Assembly: GCA_034521975.1 (NCBI GenBank)
Contig: JAXHLR010000006.1
Coordinates: forward strand, 558,001 to 622,000
Source: Acidimicrobiales bacterium
Lineage (GTDB): Bacteria; Actinomycetota; Acidimicrobiia; Acidimicrobiales; SKKL01
Reading direction: 5' to 3'
DNA length: 64,000 bases
Shown here piece after piece: positions 10,061-21,491 of this stretch (position 1 is its first letter; each line of letters begins with the position of its first letter). Position numbers and translations under genes: made by a program. Below the pieces are notes generated by a model. The model had not been told where the DNA came from and ran no database searches. It was given only the letters and a program-made list of their open reading frames with translations.

Positions 10061-12839
10061 CAGGGCACCTCGATCCGCACGTCGATGGATGCACTCGTGA
10101 CGTCGAGCAGGTCGGTGATGCGGGCGCCCTGGTTGATCAGCACGACTGCCCGACCACGGGGCACCGACGAATCGGTGTCGAGGGGCAGGACCACCGCACC
10201 CGACGGCGACGTCAGCCTGACCTCGTCGCCTGCGGGCACACCGACCTTCTCGAAGTCGACGGGGTGCAGCACCACGCGCGCGCCGGGCCCGAGCTCGGCC
10301 AGCGACGGCGAGTTGGCCAGCAGCGTTCCCTGGTCGTAGAGCTTGCGGCGGGTCACGAGACGCAGAGCGTAGGCGTCGACGGGTCCGGGCTCGCCCACCG
10401 ATTCGGGGGCGACGAAGCTCATCGGCTTGGGCCGTCCGGCCACCGTCGCCGCCGAGGGGTCCCCGGATGCTTCGTCGGCTGTGGGGTCGGTGTCGTCGTC
10501 GGGATCGGTGGACTCGTCTTCGACGTCGGCGGCCACCTCCTCGACCGCGTCGGCGGCGGTCTCGGCGGGGTCGACCGCGTCGTCGGTGGCGGGTGCGTCG
10601 GTGGGTGCGTCGGGATCGGCCGGTGGCTGGTCGGGGTCGGCGGCGGTCTCGTCGTCGCTCGCACCCGCACCGACCGCTTCGGTGCTGCGGCTCAGGGTGA
10701 CCGACGACTCTGCCGGGGGCGCGAGCACGCCGTCGGCGTTGGCGGGCTGGGCCAGCACCGACCCGGTGAGGCCCGCGTGCGCGGGCGAGAGGCGCTCGAT
10801 CTCGGACCAGATGTCGTCGACCGACTCGAAGCCGAGGTCGGTGCCCAACCGATCGGCGAGCTCGACGGCGATGGTCCAGTCGGAGCGGGCGGTTCCGGGC
10901 GGGGTCACCCGCTTGGCCACCCGGCTGACCCGCCCCTCGAGGTTGGTGGTGGTGCCGTCGCACTCGGCGAACCCGGCGACCGGGAGCACGACGTCGGCCT
11001 TGGCGACCGACTCGGTGACGAAGCGGTCGAGGGCGATGACGGTGCGGGCGCCGGCCAGGGCACGCGCGGCCAGGTCGGCGTCGGGGAAGTCGACGATGGG
11101 GTCGGCTCCCAGCAGCACCAGGGTGTCGATGTGGCCGTCGGCGGCCGCAGTGAGAATGCCGGTGGCGTCGAAACCGGGTCCGGCCGGCACGCCCGACCAG
11201 TGCTGGGCGTACCAGTCGCGACCCTCGTCGAGGGCGACGCGGCCGGGCAGCAGGCCGGGGGCCATGCCCATGTCGAGCGCGCCGAACACGTTGCTGCGCC
11301 GCAACGCAGGCAGGAAGCGGGCCTCGGGCAGTGCGTCGTGGAGCACGGCGGCAGCGTCGACGGTGAGGTCGGCGGACTCGGCCAGCGAGCCCCGGCCGAG
11401 CACGATCGTGAGCGGATCGCCGTGGCGCAACAGATCGGCCACCGCGGCGAGATCGGCAGGGTCGACCCCGCCGACGGCCTTGGCGGTGTCGCCGTCGAGG
11501 ATCGCCCGCACCACCGCGGCGGTGTGCCCCGGCGTGGGGTGGATCGATGCTGTGGTGTGACGGGTGAGCCCGGTGTCGGTGGGCGTGATCTCGACCAGGG
11601 TGGCGTCGTCGAACACCGCGGCGTGGCGAAGCCGCAGGTAGAGCACCGGCAGCTCTTCTTTGAGGTCGGGGCCGAGGATCAGGACGGTGCCGCCCTTGCT
11701 GGCAGCCTGGTCGATGGTGGCACGGGGCATGCCGAGCACGACCTCGGCCGGGAGGCCGTCTCCGAGCTGGGCGTCGACGTGGTCGGTGCCGAGCACGCCC
11801 TTGGCGAACTTGGTCCAGGCGTAGGCGTCCTCGTTGGTGAGACGAGAACCGCCGAGCACCGCGATCGAACCGGCACCCGCACCGTCGAGCGACCGGCGCA
11901 GCACGTCGGTGGTGGTGCCGAGCGCTTCGGCCCAGGTCGCAGGGGCGAGCTCGCCGGCGTCGCCACGCACCAGCGGGGCGGAGAGTCGGTCGTCGTGGTG
12001 GACGTTCTCGAAGTTGAAGCGCCCGGCGTCGCACAGCCAGCCCCAGTTGACCGGGTCGGCGTCGACGCCGTTGTAGCGGAGCACCCGGTTGCGGGACGTG
12101 TCGATGTTGATGCGACACCCGACCGAACAGCTCTGACAGGTGGATTCGGCCTGTTCGAGGTCCCAGGGTCGGGCCTTGAACCGGTACGGGGTGGCCGTGA
12201 GCGCCCCCACGGGACAGATCTGGACGGTGTTGCCCGAGAAGTACGAGGCGAACGGTTCGTCGGGGAAGGTGTTGACCTGGGTCTCGTTGGCGCGATCGAC
12301 GAAGTGGATGAGCGGGTCGCCCGCCACCTCGTCGGCGAAGCGGGTGCAGCGGTCGCAGAGGATGCAACGTTCGCGGTCGAGGTAGACGAGGTCGCTGATC
12401 GGGATGGGCTTCTCGAAGTTGCGCTTCTGCTCGACGAAGCGGCTCTCACCCGGCCCGTGTGAATACGCCTGGTCCTGCAGCGGGCACTCGCCGCCCTTGT
12501 CGCACACCGGGCAGTCGAGCGGGTGGTTGATGAGCAGGTGCTCGAGCACACCTTCCTGGACCTGCTTGGACAGCTCGGATTCGGTGTCGACGGCCATGTT
12601 GTCGGACACGGTGAGCATGCACGACGGCTGCAGCTGCATGCCCCGACCGGTGTCGACCTCGATGATGCACTGACGGCACTTGCCGACCGGGGTCATGCGC
12701 GGGTGGTAGCAGAACCGGGGGATGTAGACGCCGTGGCGCTCGCAGGCGTCGATCAGCTGCTCGCCGAGGCGAGCCCTGACCTCCTTGCCGTTGATCGTGA
12801 GCGACACCGTCTCCTCGGCGGCTCGGCGCGACACGTCGG

Positions 12840-12843
<4 letters not shown>
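10060..12843 (-). CDS. nuoG: NADH-quinone oxidoreductase subunit G, with acidic insertion
   Basis: NuoG is the large Fe-S subunit of the peripheral arm. In order it has an N-terminal [2Fe-2S] domain (RFCYHP, GKCRQC), the His/Cys cluster region (CPVCDKGGECPLQ), CILCDRC with CPVGA, and the extra N7 motif CQSCSVGC with a later LCDAGRF. A molybdopterin-oxidoreductase-like domain follows. Residues of about 704-803 are an Asp/Ala/Pro/Thr/Glu-rich, probably disordered insertion before the C-terminal beta domain. Total length is 927 residues. ATG 12843 overlaps the nuoF stop; the upstream sequence in the same frame belongs to nuoF and is not used. Confidence 0.95.
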
Positions 12844-14269
<1,426 letters not shown>

Positions 14270-14273
<4 letters not shown>

Positions 14274-14890
14274 GAGGATGCCTCCTCGGGGGCGGGCATC
14301 CACAGCGGTTCACCGTCGACGTCTTCGGGGGCGACGGGGCGCACCCACCGGTCGGCGGGGATCTGCTGGCGGACCCGGGCGAGGCTGCCGTGGGGCGGGA
14401 TCTCGTCGGCGAGGGTTCCGGCTCGCAGGTCGGCGATGAGCTGGTCGAGCTCGTCGGGGGTGACCCGGTAGCGGAACCGGTAGTTGACCTGCAGGCAGGG
14501 AGCTTCGGTGCAGGCGGCCTGGCACTCGGCCTGTTCGAGGGTGATCAGGCCGTCGTCGGTGGTGCCGCCGACCCGGACGCCGAGGGTCTCCTCGGCCCGG
14601 TCGATCAGTTCGCCCGCTCCGAGCAGCGCGCACGACATCGTGCCGCAGATGTTGACCACGTAGCGCCCCACCGGATGGAACTTGAACATCTCGTAGAAGG
14701 TGGCCGTGCCATAGACCTGGGCGGGGGTGACATCGACCAGCTCGGCGATGTGGACCATGGCGTCCTCGGTGACGTAGCCGTTCTGCTCCTGGGACAGGTG
14801 CAGCAGGGGGATGAGCGCCGACCGCTTGCGCGGATAGCGGGAGATGATCTGGTTGGCGAGCGCGACGTTGGCGTCGGTGAGACGAGCCAT
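14270..14890 (-). CDS. nuoE: NADH-quinone oxidoreductase subunit E ([2Fe-2S] N1a)
   Basis: NuoE binds cluster N1a next to the FMN. The thioredoxin-like [2Fe-2S] motif is complete: CGTMSC (Cx4C) and CQAAC (Cx3C). It has 206 residues, slightly longer than E. coli NuoE, with a C-terminal extension after the fold. ATG 14890 overlaps the nuoD stop (ATGA). Confidence 0.95.
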
Positions 14891-16233
14891 CAGCGGTCGA
14901 CCTCGCCGAGGATGGGGTCGACCGAGGAGATGTTGGCCACCGCGTCGGCGATGAGGCCCCCCTGCATCAGGTGGGGAAGGGTCTGGAGGTTCACGAACGA
15001 CGGTCCTCTGATGTGCATGCGCATGGGTTGGGCCGAGCCATCGGACACGATGTAGCACCCGAGCTCGCCTCGTGGCGATTCGACGGCGGCATAGACCTCG
15101 CCCTCGGGGACCTTGAAGCCCTCGGTGAAGATCTTGAAGTGGTGGATGAGCGCTTCCATCGACTCGTCGATGCGGGCCCGCGGCGGCGGGGTGACCTTCT
15201 TGTCCTGCACGCGGTAGTCGCCGGTGGGCATCGCCTCGAGGATCTGGGCGACGATGCGGAGCGATTCGCGGATCTCGTGCAGGCGGATGGCATAACGGTC
15301 GAAGCAGTCACCGTAGGTGCCGACGATGACGTCGAAGTCGACCTGGTCGTAGGCGAGGTACGGCTCGTCGCGGCGCAGGTCCCAGGCGTAGCCGGTGGAG
15401 CGCAGCAGCGGTCCGGTGGTGCCGAGCGCGAGCGCCTCGTCGCTGGTGATCACGCCGACGCCCTGGAGGCGGTTGCGCCAGATCGGCTGGCCGGTGAGCA
15501 ACACGTCGTACTCGTCGAGGCGGGGCGGGATCATGTCGAGCAGACGCAGGACGTCGTCGCGCCAGCCATCGGGAAGATCGGCAGCGACACCGCCGGGTCG
15601 GATGTAGTTGTGGTTCATCCGCAGTCCGGTGACCTTCTCGAAGAACCGCAGGACCTCTTCGCGCTCGCGCCACCCGTAGAGCATCATCGAGACCGCGCCG
15701 AGGTCCATGCCGTTGGTGGCCATGAACAGCAGGTGCGACGACACGCGGTTGAGCTCACACATGAGCATGCGGATCCAGGTGGCCCGCTCGGGGACCTCGA
15801 TGCCGAGCAGCTTCTCGGTGGCGAGCGAGAACACCAGCTCGTTGAACAGCGGCGAGGCGTAGTCCATGCGGGTGGTGTTGGTGGGCCCCTGCAGGTAGGT
15901 GAGGTCCTCGCCGGTCTTCTCCATGCCGGTGTGCAGGTAGCCGATGACCGGCTTGGTGCGCAGCACCGTCTCGCCTTGGAGCTCGACCATGAGCCGCAGC
16001 ACGCCGTGGGTGCTGGGGTGCTGGGGACCCATGTTGAGGATCATGGTGTCCTCGCCCGAGCCGCCGGCGTCCTCGAAGGCGCGGGCCTCGGCCTCGGACA
16101 TGCGCAGGTAGGCGCCTTGGTCCCACATGCGTGAGATGGCGCGGGCGCGTGACGCGACCCTGGCCTCGACCTGGTCGGCGGCGGGGTCTGGCGCGGTCTC
16201 GGAGGTGTCTGGGGTGGGTTCGGTGGTGGTCAT
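14890..16233 (-). CDS. nuoD: NADH-quinone oxidoreductase subunit D
   Basis: NuoD forms the quinone site with NuoB. The 447-residue product has the [NiFe]-hydrogenase-large-subunit-like fold markers NMGPQHPSTHGVLRL and GYLHTGMEK, the latter holding the conserved quinone-site His, and a C-terminal VDPILGEVDR. The first 40 or so residues are a Thr/Pro/Asp-rich leader not found in most NuoD. ATG 16233 lies 14 bases after the nuoC stop. Confidence 0.96.
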   Translation of the reverse strand: MTTTEPTPDTSETAPDPAADQVEARVASRARAISRMWDQGAYLRMSEAEARAFEDAGGSGEDTMILNMGPQHPSTHGVLRLMVELQGETVLRTKPVIGYLHTGMEKTGEDLTYLQGPTNTTRMDYASPLFNELVFSLATEKLLGIEVPERATWIRMLMCELNRVSSHLLFMATNGMDLGAVSMMLYGWREREEVLRFFEKVTGLRMNHNYIRPGGVAADLPDGWRDDVLRLLDMIPPRLDEYDVLLTGQPIWRNRLQGVGVITSDEALALGTTGPLLRSTGYAWDLRRDEPYLAYDQVDFDVIVGTYGDCFDRYAIRLHEIRESLRIVAQILEAMPTGDYRVQDKKVTPPPRARIDESMEALIHHFKIFTEGFKVPEGEVYAAVESPRGELGCYIVSDGSAQPMRMHIRGPSFVNLQTLPHLMQGGLIADAVANISSVDPILGEVDR

Positions 16234-16247
16234 GGGCTCGTCGGTGG

Positions 16248-16802
16248 TCAGCGCTGCGCGGGTGCGCCCTTGAACTGGACCGGGATGCGACCCTGGTCGT
16301 AGTCGCGGCGCAGGGGGTGGCCTTCCCAGGTCTCGGGCATCAGGATGCGGGAGGGATCGGGGTGCCCGTCGAAGGTGATGCCGAACATGTCGGAGACCTC
16401 GCGCTCGAGCGCCTCGGTCCCCGGGTGCAGCTCGAAGAGCGAGTCGATCGTGGGGTCGTCGGCGGGCACCTGCACCCGGATGCGGACGCGTTGGCGCTCG
16501 AAGTGGTTGATGAGTCCGACCACGATCTCGAACCGTTCGGGTTCGGTGCCCTCGGGGAGATCGGCGCGGCCGGGATGGCCGAGGTAGTCGGCGGCGGTGA
16601 GGTCGACGCACTGCAGGTAGCCCTCGTCGACCAGGGTCCGGACCAGGTCGAGGTACTGCTCGCGGGAGGGGTGCAGGACCGTCTCGCCGCGGGGGCGGGT
16701 GACCGCAGCCCCGTGGAGCTGTTCGGGCTGGGGGGTCTCGGTCTCCTCGTGCTCGGTTTCACGAGCGTCGTCGGTCTCGTCGACCGGTGCATCGTCGGCC
16801 AT
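16248..16802 (-). CDS. nuoC: NADH-quinone oxidoreductase subunit C
   Basis: NuoC is the 30-kDa-type subunit, which packs against NuoD. The 184-residue product ends with the family signature (REVSDMFGITFDGHPD, then RRDYDQG). The first 35 residues are acidic and probably disordered. It is separate from nuoD, unlike the fused nuoCD of enterobacteria. ATG 16802 is three bases beyond the nuoB stop. Confidence 0.95.
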   Translation of the reverse strand: MADDAPVDETDDARETEHEETETPQPEQLHGAAVTRPRGETVLHPSREQYLDLVRTLVDEGYLQCVDLTAADYLGHPGRADLPEGTEPERFEIVVGLINHFERQRVRIRVQVPADDPTIDSLFELHPGTEALEREVSDMFGITFDGHPDPSRILMPETWEGHPLRRDYDQGRIPVQFKGAPAQR

Positions 16803-16805
16803 CGG

Positions 16806-17408
16806 TCAGACCTTCTCGGTGGGGGCGATCGGGACGGTGACCATCGAGTCGGTGGTCTGGCCGTCGCGCTGTTCGACGGTGATCTCGGCGCCGGCTCCGC
16901 TGCCGGCCCGGCGGCGGAGCAGCTCGCCGGTCTCGATGTTGTGGTGCAGGGTCAAGATGGCGTGCATGAGGGTCTGGGGGCCGGGTGGACACCCGGGTGC
17001 GTAGACGTCGACCGGCACCACCTGGTCGACACCCTGGACGATGGCGTAGTTGTTGAACATGCCGCCGCTCGACGCGCAGACCCCCATGGAGATGACCCAC
17101 TTGGGTTCCATCATCTGGTCGTAGATCTGGCGCAGCACCGGGGCCATCTTCTGGGACACACGGCCGGCGACGATCATGACGTCGGCCTGCCGTGGCGATG
17201 CCCGGAAGACCTCCATGCCGTAGCGGGCGAGGTCGTAGTGCGGCCCCCCGGTGGCCATCATCTCGATCGCGCAGCAGGCCAGGCCGAACTGGGCGGGCCA
17301 CGAGCTGCGGGCGCGGGACCAGCGCACGACGTCTTCGAGCTTGCCGGTGATGAAGTTGTGCTCGAGCCCACCGAAGCCCTCGGTGAGGAAGCCGCCCGCC
17401 TTGGGCAT
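16806..17408 (-). CDS. nuoB: NADH-quinone oxidoreductase subunit B (cluster N2)
   Basis: NuoB holds N2, the last cluster before quinone. The ligands are all present: the tandem cysteines in LACCAIEMM, one in MGVCASSGG and one in APGCPPGP. The 200-residue length is normal with a short polar tail. ATG 17408 overlaps the nuoA stop by four bases. Confidence 0.96.
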   Translation of the reverse strand: MPKAGGFLTEGFGGLEHNFITGKLEDVVRWSRARSSWPAQFGLACCAIEMMATGGPHYDLARYGMEVFRASPRQADVMIVAGRVSQKMAPVLRQIYDQMMEPKWVISMGVCASSGGMFNNYAIVQGVDQVVPVDVYAPGCPPGPQTLMHAILTLHHNIETGELLRRRAGSGAGAEITVEQRDGQTTDSMVTVPIAPTEKV

Positions 17409-17863
17409 CAGACCACCTCCTGCTCGCGTCCGTCGAGTCCTACCCTACGGATCGTGTTGCCGGCGGTGCGACCCGGGTCGACGACCTCGCTCTGGCGGTC
17501 GCGCTGGGACGGACCCCAATCGAGCGCGCCCTTGCTCAACAGGTAGACGAACGACTCGAACACGGCGAAGGCGAAGATGGCGACGGCCACCAGACCGAAC
17601 AGACCGAGCTCACGGAACATGGTGGCGAAGGGGTACAAGAAGATGATCTCGATGTCGAAGATCACGAAGATCATGGCGATCAGGTAGAACCGCACCGGGA
17701 AGCGCTCGGGGGTGTCGCGCTGGGGCACGATCCCGCTCTCGTAGGGGGAGGTCTTGATCGAGTCGGGACGCGGCGGGTTGACCAGCCGCGACATGGCGAC
17801 GTTGATCAGACCGAACAACACCGCCAGCGCGGCGATGACCACGAGCGGGAGGTACTGCCCCAC
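17408..17863 (-). CDS. nuoA: NADH-quinone oxidoreductase subunit A
   Basis: The 151-residue protein has three membrane helices and the family loop PYESGIVP, whose Cys position in mitochondrial ND3 is here Ser, as in most bacteria. [12 protein letters not shown] is the conserved second helix. The start is GTG 17863, sharing one base with the preceding stop (TAGTG). This ties the whole nuo set to the upstream cytochrome genes. Confidence 0.95.
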   Translation of the reverse strand: MGQYLPLVVIAALAVLFGLINVAMSRLVNPPRPDSIKTSPYESGIVPQRDTPERFPVRFYLIAMIFVIFDIEIIFLYPFATMFRELGLFGLVAVAIFAFAVFESFVYLLSKGALDWGPSQRDRQSEVVDPGRTAGNTIRRVGLDGREQEVV

Positions 17864-18672
17864 TACGCCGAAACCTCCGCCGACTCGGCTCGGGCCCGGT
17901 TCTCGGCCTCGAGCTTGTCGCGCCGGTGCAGCGCGTTGGCGAGGATGCCGAACAGGACGAAGGAGAAGAACGTGAACGCGGCCGGGGTGAAGCGCAGGTT
18001 GCCGAGGTCGCGGATGAGGACCAGCGCGACCATGGGTGCGTCCTCGTCGGGCTGGGGGATCGGGGGCGGTTCACCGGGCACCGGCGGGCCGGGATCGATG
18101 GTCTCTTGCACGAACACCACCGCGTAGTGCGGGGGATGGGTGAGCTGCAAGGTGGTGGCGATGCGGTTGGTGACCCGGTCGATCGTGGCGTCGTTGTCGG
18201 GTTCGGGCTTGCCACCGGTCTCGTACATCTCGTGGATGAAGATGCGGTCCTGGCTGTCGAACGGCGGCGGCGAGCCTTGCTGGGTCAACGCCTCGAGGGT
18301 GGTCGCCTGCAACTCGCCGAAGTCGGGGGTGCCCTCTTCGATGGGCTCCCACTCCGACAGGGCCGGGTCGTCGGCGACCACGTCGGTCTCGGCGGCGGCG
18401 AGATCCTCGAAGTTGACCTCGAGCGGGCTCCACTGAGGCTCCTCGCCGACCCAGCCGATGCCGTAGGCGGTCCAGACGATGCCCATGATCCCGCACCACC
18501 CGAACAGCCCGGTGAGGGCGAGGAGCAGGCCGGTGCGGGCACCGTTGTTGGTCGCGAGCAGCAGATAGACCGAACCGCACAGCACGGTGAAGCCGATGAG
18601 CACCGCGAGCGCGCCGCGGATCTCGGGCTCCCAGGAGATCGCCGCGAAGGTGAGATCGAACAGTTCGGTCAC
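17863..18672 (-). CDS. Membrane protein between cytochrome c and nuoA, unknown
   Basis: The 269-residue product has three predicted helices in the first 75 residues, a soluble region of about 140 residues, and one helix near the C-terminus (FTFFSFVLFGILANALH). The soluble part has no cysteines or haem motif. It starts at GTG 18672, directly next to the stop of the diheme cytochrome gene, and overlaps nuoA by one base. Its place at the join between the complex III and complex I genes suggests an accessory subunit or assembly factor for one of them, but no family is recognised. Confidence 0.75.
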   Translation of the reverse strand: MTELFDLTFAAISWEPEIRGALAVLIGFTVLCGSVYLLLATNNGARTGLLLALTGLFGWCGIMGIVWTAYGIGWVGEEPQWSPLEVNFEDLAAAETDVVADDPALSEWEPIEEGTPDFGELQATTLEALTQQGSPPPFDSQDRIFIHEMYETGGKPEPDNDATIDRVTNRIATTLQLTHPPHYAVVFVQETIDPGPPVPGEPPPIPQPDEDAPMVALVLIRDLGNLRFTPAAFTFFSFVLFGILANALHRRDKLEAENRARAESAEVSA

Positions 18673-19752
18673 TTACAGCCCCCGCTCGTACTCGATGACG
18701 GCCTGGATCTGCTCTTCGGTGAGCATCTGCCCGAAGCCGGGCATCCTGCCCGACCCCTGGCCGCCGACGCCGTAGCCGACGCCGTCCTCTGACCCGGAGA
18801 ACACGAACTCGTAGTGGTTCTCCTCGGAGGGGAACCGGCTCAGGGTGGCTCCATCGCGCAGCGAGAACCCGACGGTGCCGCCACCTCCGGGTTCGAGGGG
18901 CTCACCGTAGGCCCAGCCCTGGGTGTGGCACCGGCCGCAGCTGTAGGCGCCACCGGCGAAGCCGCTGTTGAGACCCAGGTTGAACACCGCCTCACCGACG
19001 CTGTCGAACTCGCCCTCGTCGATCGAGCGTTCGATCTCGGCGGTGGCCGCGGCCTTCGCCTCCTCCTCGTCGACGGCGACGAAGTAGAGGTAGTCGATCA
19101 GGTTGTCGATCTGCTGGCTGGTGAGCGCACCACCGCCCGGCGCGCCGAACGCCTGCATGGGCGTGCCCGGACGTCCGTAGTTGAGGACGTACTCGATCTC
19201 TTCGCGGCTGTACCGCAGCGTGACGGTGTCGAGGGCCGGTGCCTTCCACGGGACCTGGGCCACGAAGTCGCCGGCCGAGTCCAACAGGATGTGATCACGG
19301 AACCCACCCTGGACACCGCCGTGGCAGTCGCCGCAGCCGTACTGGAGGAAGAGCCCCTCGCCGCGACCGGCGAAGATCCCCATGTCGTCGGGATCGTCGG
19401 GGTCGCCCTCGTAGGCGATCTCGGCGCCGGTCTGACGACCGGGCTCGGCCAGCCAGTACAGGGGCAGACCGACCGCGATGATGGCGATGAGGACCAGTGC
19501 CAGCCCGAGGACGCGGTCGAGGACCCTGCCTTCGAGCTCGGCGTCGTCGTAGTAGGGCTTTCGGTTGGGTGCCAGTTCGAGCTCGGCACCGAGCTCGGGG
19601 CGAGCCTTGCGGGTGTTGAACCAGAACGCCGCCACCCCGGCGATGGTCAGGAGCGCGACGATGACCATGCCGATGGTGCGTTGGGTGCTCGCCAGGACCG
19701 ATAGGTCGGCCAACGATGCCGCGACGGGATCGATCACGTTCGAGGTCTCCAT
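18673..19752 (-). CDS. Membrane-anchored diheme cytochrome c of the bc complex
   Basis: Two CxxCH haem c motifs are present, CGDCH and CGRCH, in a 359-residue protein. Two predicted membrane helices lie at about 27-45 and 84-105, before the first haem. A Met-rich C-terminal segment (GRMPGFGQML) can supply an axial ligand. Actinobacterial complex III uses a diheme QcrC, so this is the likely functional equivalent. Here the two haems flank a long insert, and the anchor is N-terminal rather than C-terminal. It sits between the Rieske gene (3-base gap) and the unknown membrane protein. Confidence 0.85.
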   Translation of the reverse strand: METSNVIDPVAASLADLSVLASTQRTIGMVIVALLTIAGVAAFWFNTRKARPELGAELELAPNRKPYYDDAELEGRVLDRVLGLALVLIAIIAVGLPLYWLAEPGRQTGAEIAYEGDPDDPDDMGIFAGRGEGLFLQYGCGDCHGGVQGGFRDHILLDSAGDFVAQVPWKAPALDTVTLRYSREEIEYVLNYGRPGTPMQAFGAPGGGALTSQQIDNLIDYLYFVAVDEEEAKAAATAEIERSIDEGEFDSVGEAVFNLGLNSGFAGGAYSCGRCHTQGWAYGEPLEPGGGGTVGFSLRDGATLSRFPSEENHYEFVFSGSEDGVGYGVGGQGSGRMPGFGQMLTEEQIQAVIEYERGL

Positions 19753-19755
19753 GGA

Positions 19756-20613
19756 TCAGTGACCCGCCGCATCGGAGACGCAGTTGGGACCCTCGGCCTC
19801 CTGGCCGGTGGTGTTGGTTCCCTTGGGCGGACCGGGGATGATGGTTCCGGTGTCGACGATGAAGTTGTTGCGGTCGTCGACCTCCATGACGAAGCGATCC
19901 ATGCCCCGAGGGGCGGGACCGGCCTTGTACTCGCCCACCCGGTTGTACTGCGACCCGTGGCAGCCGCACTCGAACCACTGCGAGGGAACGCACTCGGGCA
20001 CTCGGCACCCCAGGTGGGGACAGGTCTGCCACAGAGCGATGAGCCCCGCCTGCATCCCGGCCAGCTCGGGGGCGCTGTAGACCTGCTCAGCCTGGGGGAC
20101 GGCCTCGGAGGGGTACTCGGTGACCCACATGCGACCCTCGGGCACGTAGAAGAAGCCGCTGCCGTCGCGGACGTTCTGCTTGACCTCGTCGACGTTGCCC
20201 AGGTTGATCGACGCGCCGAAGCCCTCGGTCTCGCCCGGCCAGAGGAAGGTGACCACCGCCGTGCCGAAGCCGGTGATGCCGAGCCCCATGAAGGCGACGA
20301 TGCTGCGGTTGAAGAACTGGCGGCGGCTGACTCCGACCAGTTCGGGGTCGGGCGGGGTCCACTCGACCGGCGCGGCGGGCTCGGCCGGCTCGATCTCCTT
20401 CGACGGCTCCTGCTTGGCCGCGGCCTCGTAGCTGCGGCCGCCTTCGGGCGTCTGGTCCTCGAGCGGCGCCGGCTTCTTGCGGTCTCGCGCACGGGTCTCG
20501 CGCGACAGCTCGCCCACGGCGAGGTCGGTGTCGCGGCGGCGGGCCGACGCGATGACGCCGACACCGGCCAGCACGACCAGCGCAACGATGGCGATGACGA
20601 TGACGGGACTCAT
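19756..20613 (-). CDS. qcrA: Rieske [2Fe-2S] protein of the bc complex
   Basis: The cluster-binding motifs CPHLGC and CGCHGS, about 15 residues apart, define a Rieske protein with two Cys and two His ligands plus the disulfide pair. The 285-residue protein starts with a membrane helix, then a charged linker, then VSRRQFFNRS before a second hydrophobic segment. That layout resembles an internal Tat-dependent anchor as in known actinobacterial Rieske proteins, though those have three helices. ATG 20613 has AGGAGAGG upstream. Confidence 0.93.
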   Translation of the reverse strand: MSPVIVIAIVALVVLAGVGVIASARRRDTDLAVGELSRETRARDRKKPAPLEDQTPEGGRSYEAAAKQEPSKEIEPAEPAAPVEWTPPDPELVGVSRRQFFNRSIVAFMGLGITGFGTAVVTFLWPGETEGFGASINLGNVDEVKQNVRDGSGFFYVPEGRMWVTEYPSEAVPQAEQVYSAPELAGMQAGLIALWQTCPHLGCRVPECVPSQWFECGCHGSQYNRVGEYKAGPAPRGMDRFVMEVDDRNNFIVDTGTIIPGPPKGTNTTGQEAEGPNCVSDAAGH

Positions 20614-20669
20614 CGCAATCCTCTCCTGGGTGGCCCGATGGGCCGGTTGGGGGTGACGACAACAGACAT
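20610..20669 (-). CDS. Candidate 19-residue peptide between the cytochrome b and Rieske genes
   Basis: The gap between the two genes is exactly filled by an open frame of 20 codons (MSVVVTPNRPIGPPRRGLR). Its ATG shares a base with the upstream stop (TGATG), and its TGA overlaps the Rieske ATG (ATGA). No ribosome-binding site is needed if it is translated by coupling. The peptide is basic and has no membrane helix. It may only be a device that carries ribosomes across the gap, or chance. Confidence 0.3.
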   Translation of the reverse strand: MSVVVTPNRPIGPPRRGLR

Positions 20670-21475
20670 CACAGCTCGAAGAACAGCCCTTCGGACCACG
20701 GGAACACGAAGTTGTAGCCCGGTCCCCGGAAGAACGAGCTGACGATGGTGAGGACCGCCCAGAACATCAAGAACATGGTGAACAGCGAGACCGCGAACTT
20801 GCGGTCTTCGGGCTTGGAGCTCGAGTTCTGGTCGATGTAGGGGGCGAGGATCAGCATGAAGATGCCGATGCCGGGGATGGTCACGCCTGCGACCATCGGG
20901 TGGAACATGGTGAGCAGTTCCTGCAGGCCGAGGAAGTACCACGGGGCCTTCGACGGGTTCGGCGTCTCGTTGAGGTTGGCCAGGGCCAGCAGCGGGGCGT
21001 TCACGAAGATCGAGAAGATCAACAAGAACGCGGTGACGGCCAACGCGGCGACGAACTCGACCGCCAGCAGGTGCGGCCAGGTGTGGACCTTGTCGACCGG
21101 GGTGGCCCTGACGTCTTGGATCGACCCGGACTTGACCACCGTGAGCAGGCGCTGGGTGTGCCCCCCGGGACCGGTGGCGGTGGGTTGGGGTGCGGTGGCG
21201 ACACCACCACCGGCGGGCGCGGCGGCCACCGCGGTGCCCGCACCGGCGCCTGCCTCGGCGCCACCACCGCCGGCGCGCTCCTTGGCGGCCTTGGACCGCT
21301 CGAGCAGGTGGGCGGGGATGCGGCTCTCGGCCTCGGAGGGCGCAGCCGCCTCGCCACCGCCGGCGGGCGCGGGCGCGGCCTGGTCGCCACCGGCGTCGCC
21401 GCCGGCCGTTTTGGCTTCGGCCTTCTTGCGGGCTTCCTCGGCCCGCTTGCGGAGATGTTCTGGGATCTCGGTCAT
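20669..21475 (-). CDS. Cytochrome b C-terminal subunit (subunit IV/PetD-like)
   Basis: The C-terminal 155 residues match subunit IV of b6f-type complexes, with NPSKAPWYFLGLQELL and three membrane helices. The first 110 residues are a cytoplasmic Ala/Gly-rich, charged extension containing two copies of a short motif, IPEHLRKRA at 4-12 and IPAHLLERS at 53-61. The same motif opens the nearby monoheme cytochrome c. Cytochrome b is thus split over two genes, unlike the fused QcrB of streptomycetes and mycobacteria. ATG 21475 lies 16 bases after the b6-like gene. Confidence 0.9.
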   Translation of the reverse strand: MTEIPEHLRKRAEEARKKAEAKTAGGDAGGDQAAPAPAGGGEAAAPSEAESRIPAHLLERSKAAKERAGGGGAEAGAGAGTAVAAAPAGGGVATAPQPTATGPGGHTQRLLTVVKSGSIQDVRATPVDKVHTWPHLLAVEFVAALAVTAFLLIFSIFVNAPLLALANLNETPNPSKAPWYFLGLQELLTMFHPMVAGVTIPGIGIFMLILAPYIDQNSSSKPEDRKFAVSLFTMFLMFWAVLTIVSSFFRGPGYNFVFPWSEGLFFEL

Positions 21476-21491
21476 GGTGTCTCTCGCGGGC

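Noticed and set aside
10264-12462. Long plus-strand frame (732 codons) opposite nuoG
   Set aside because: Low-complexity Gly/Val/Arg composition and no recognisable motif; antisense shadow of nuoG.
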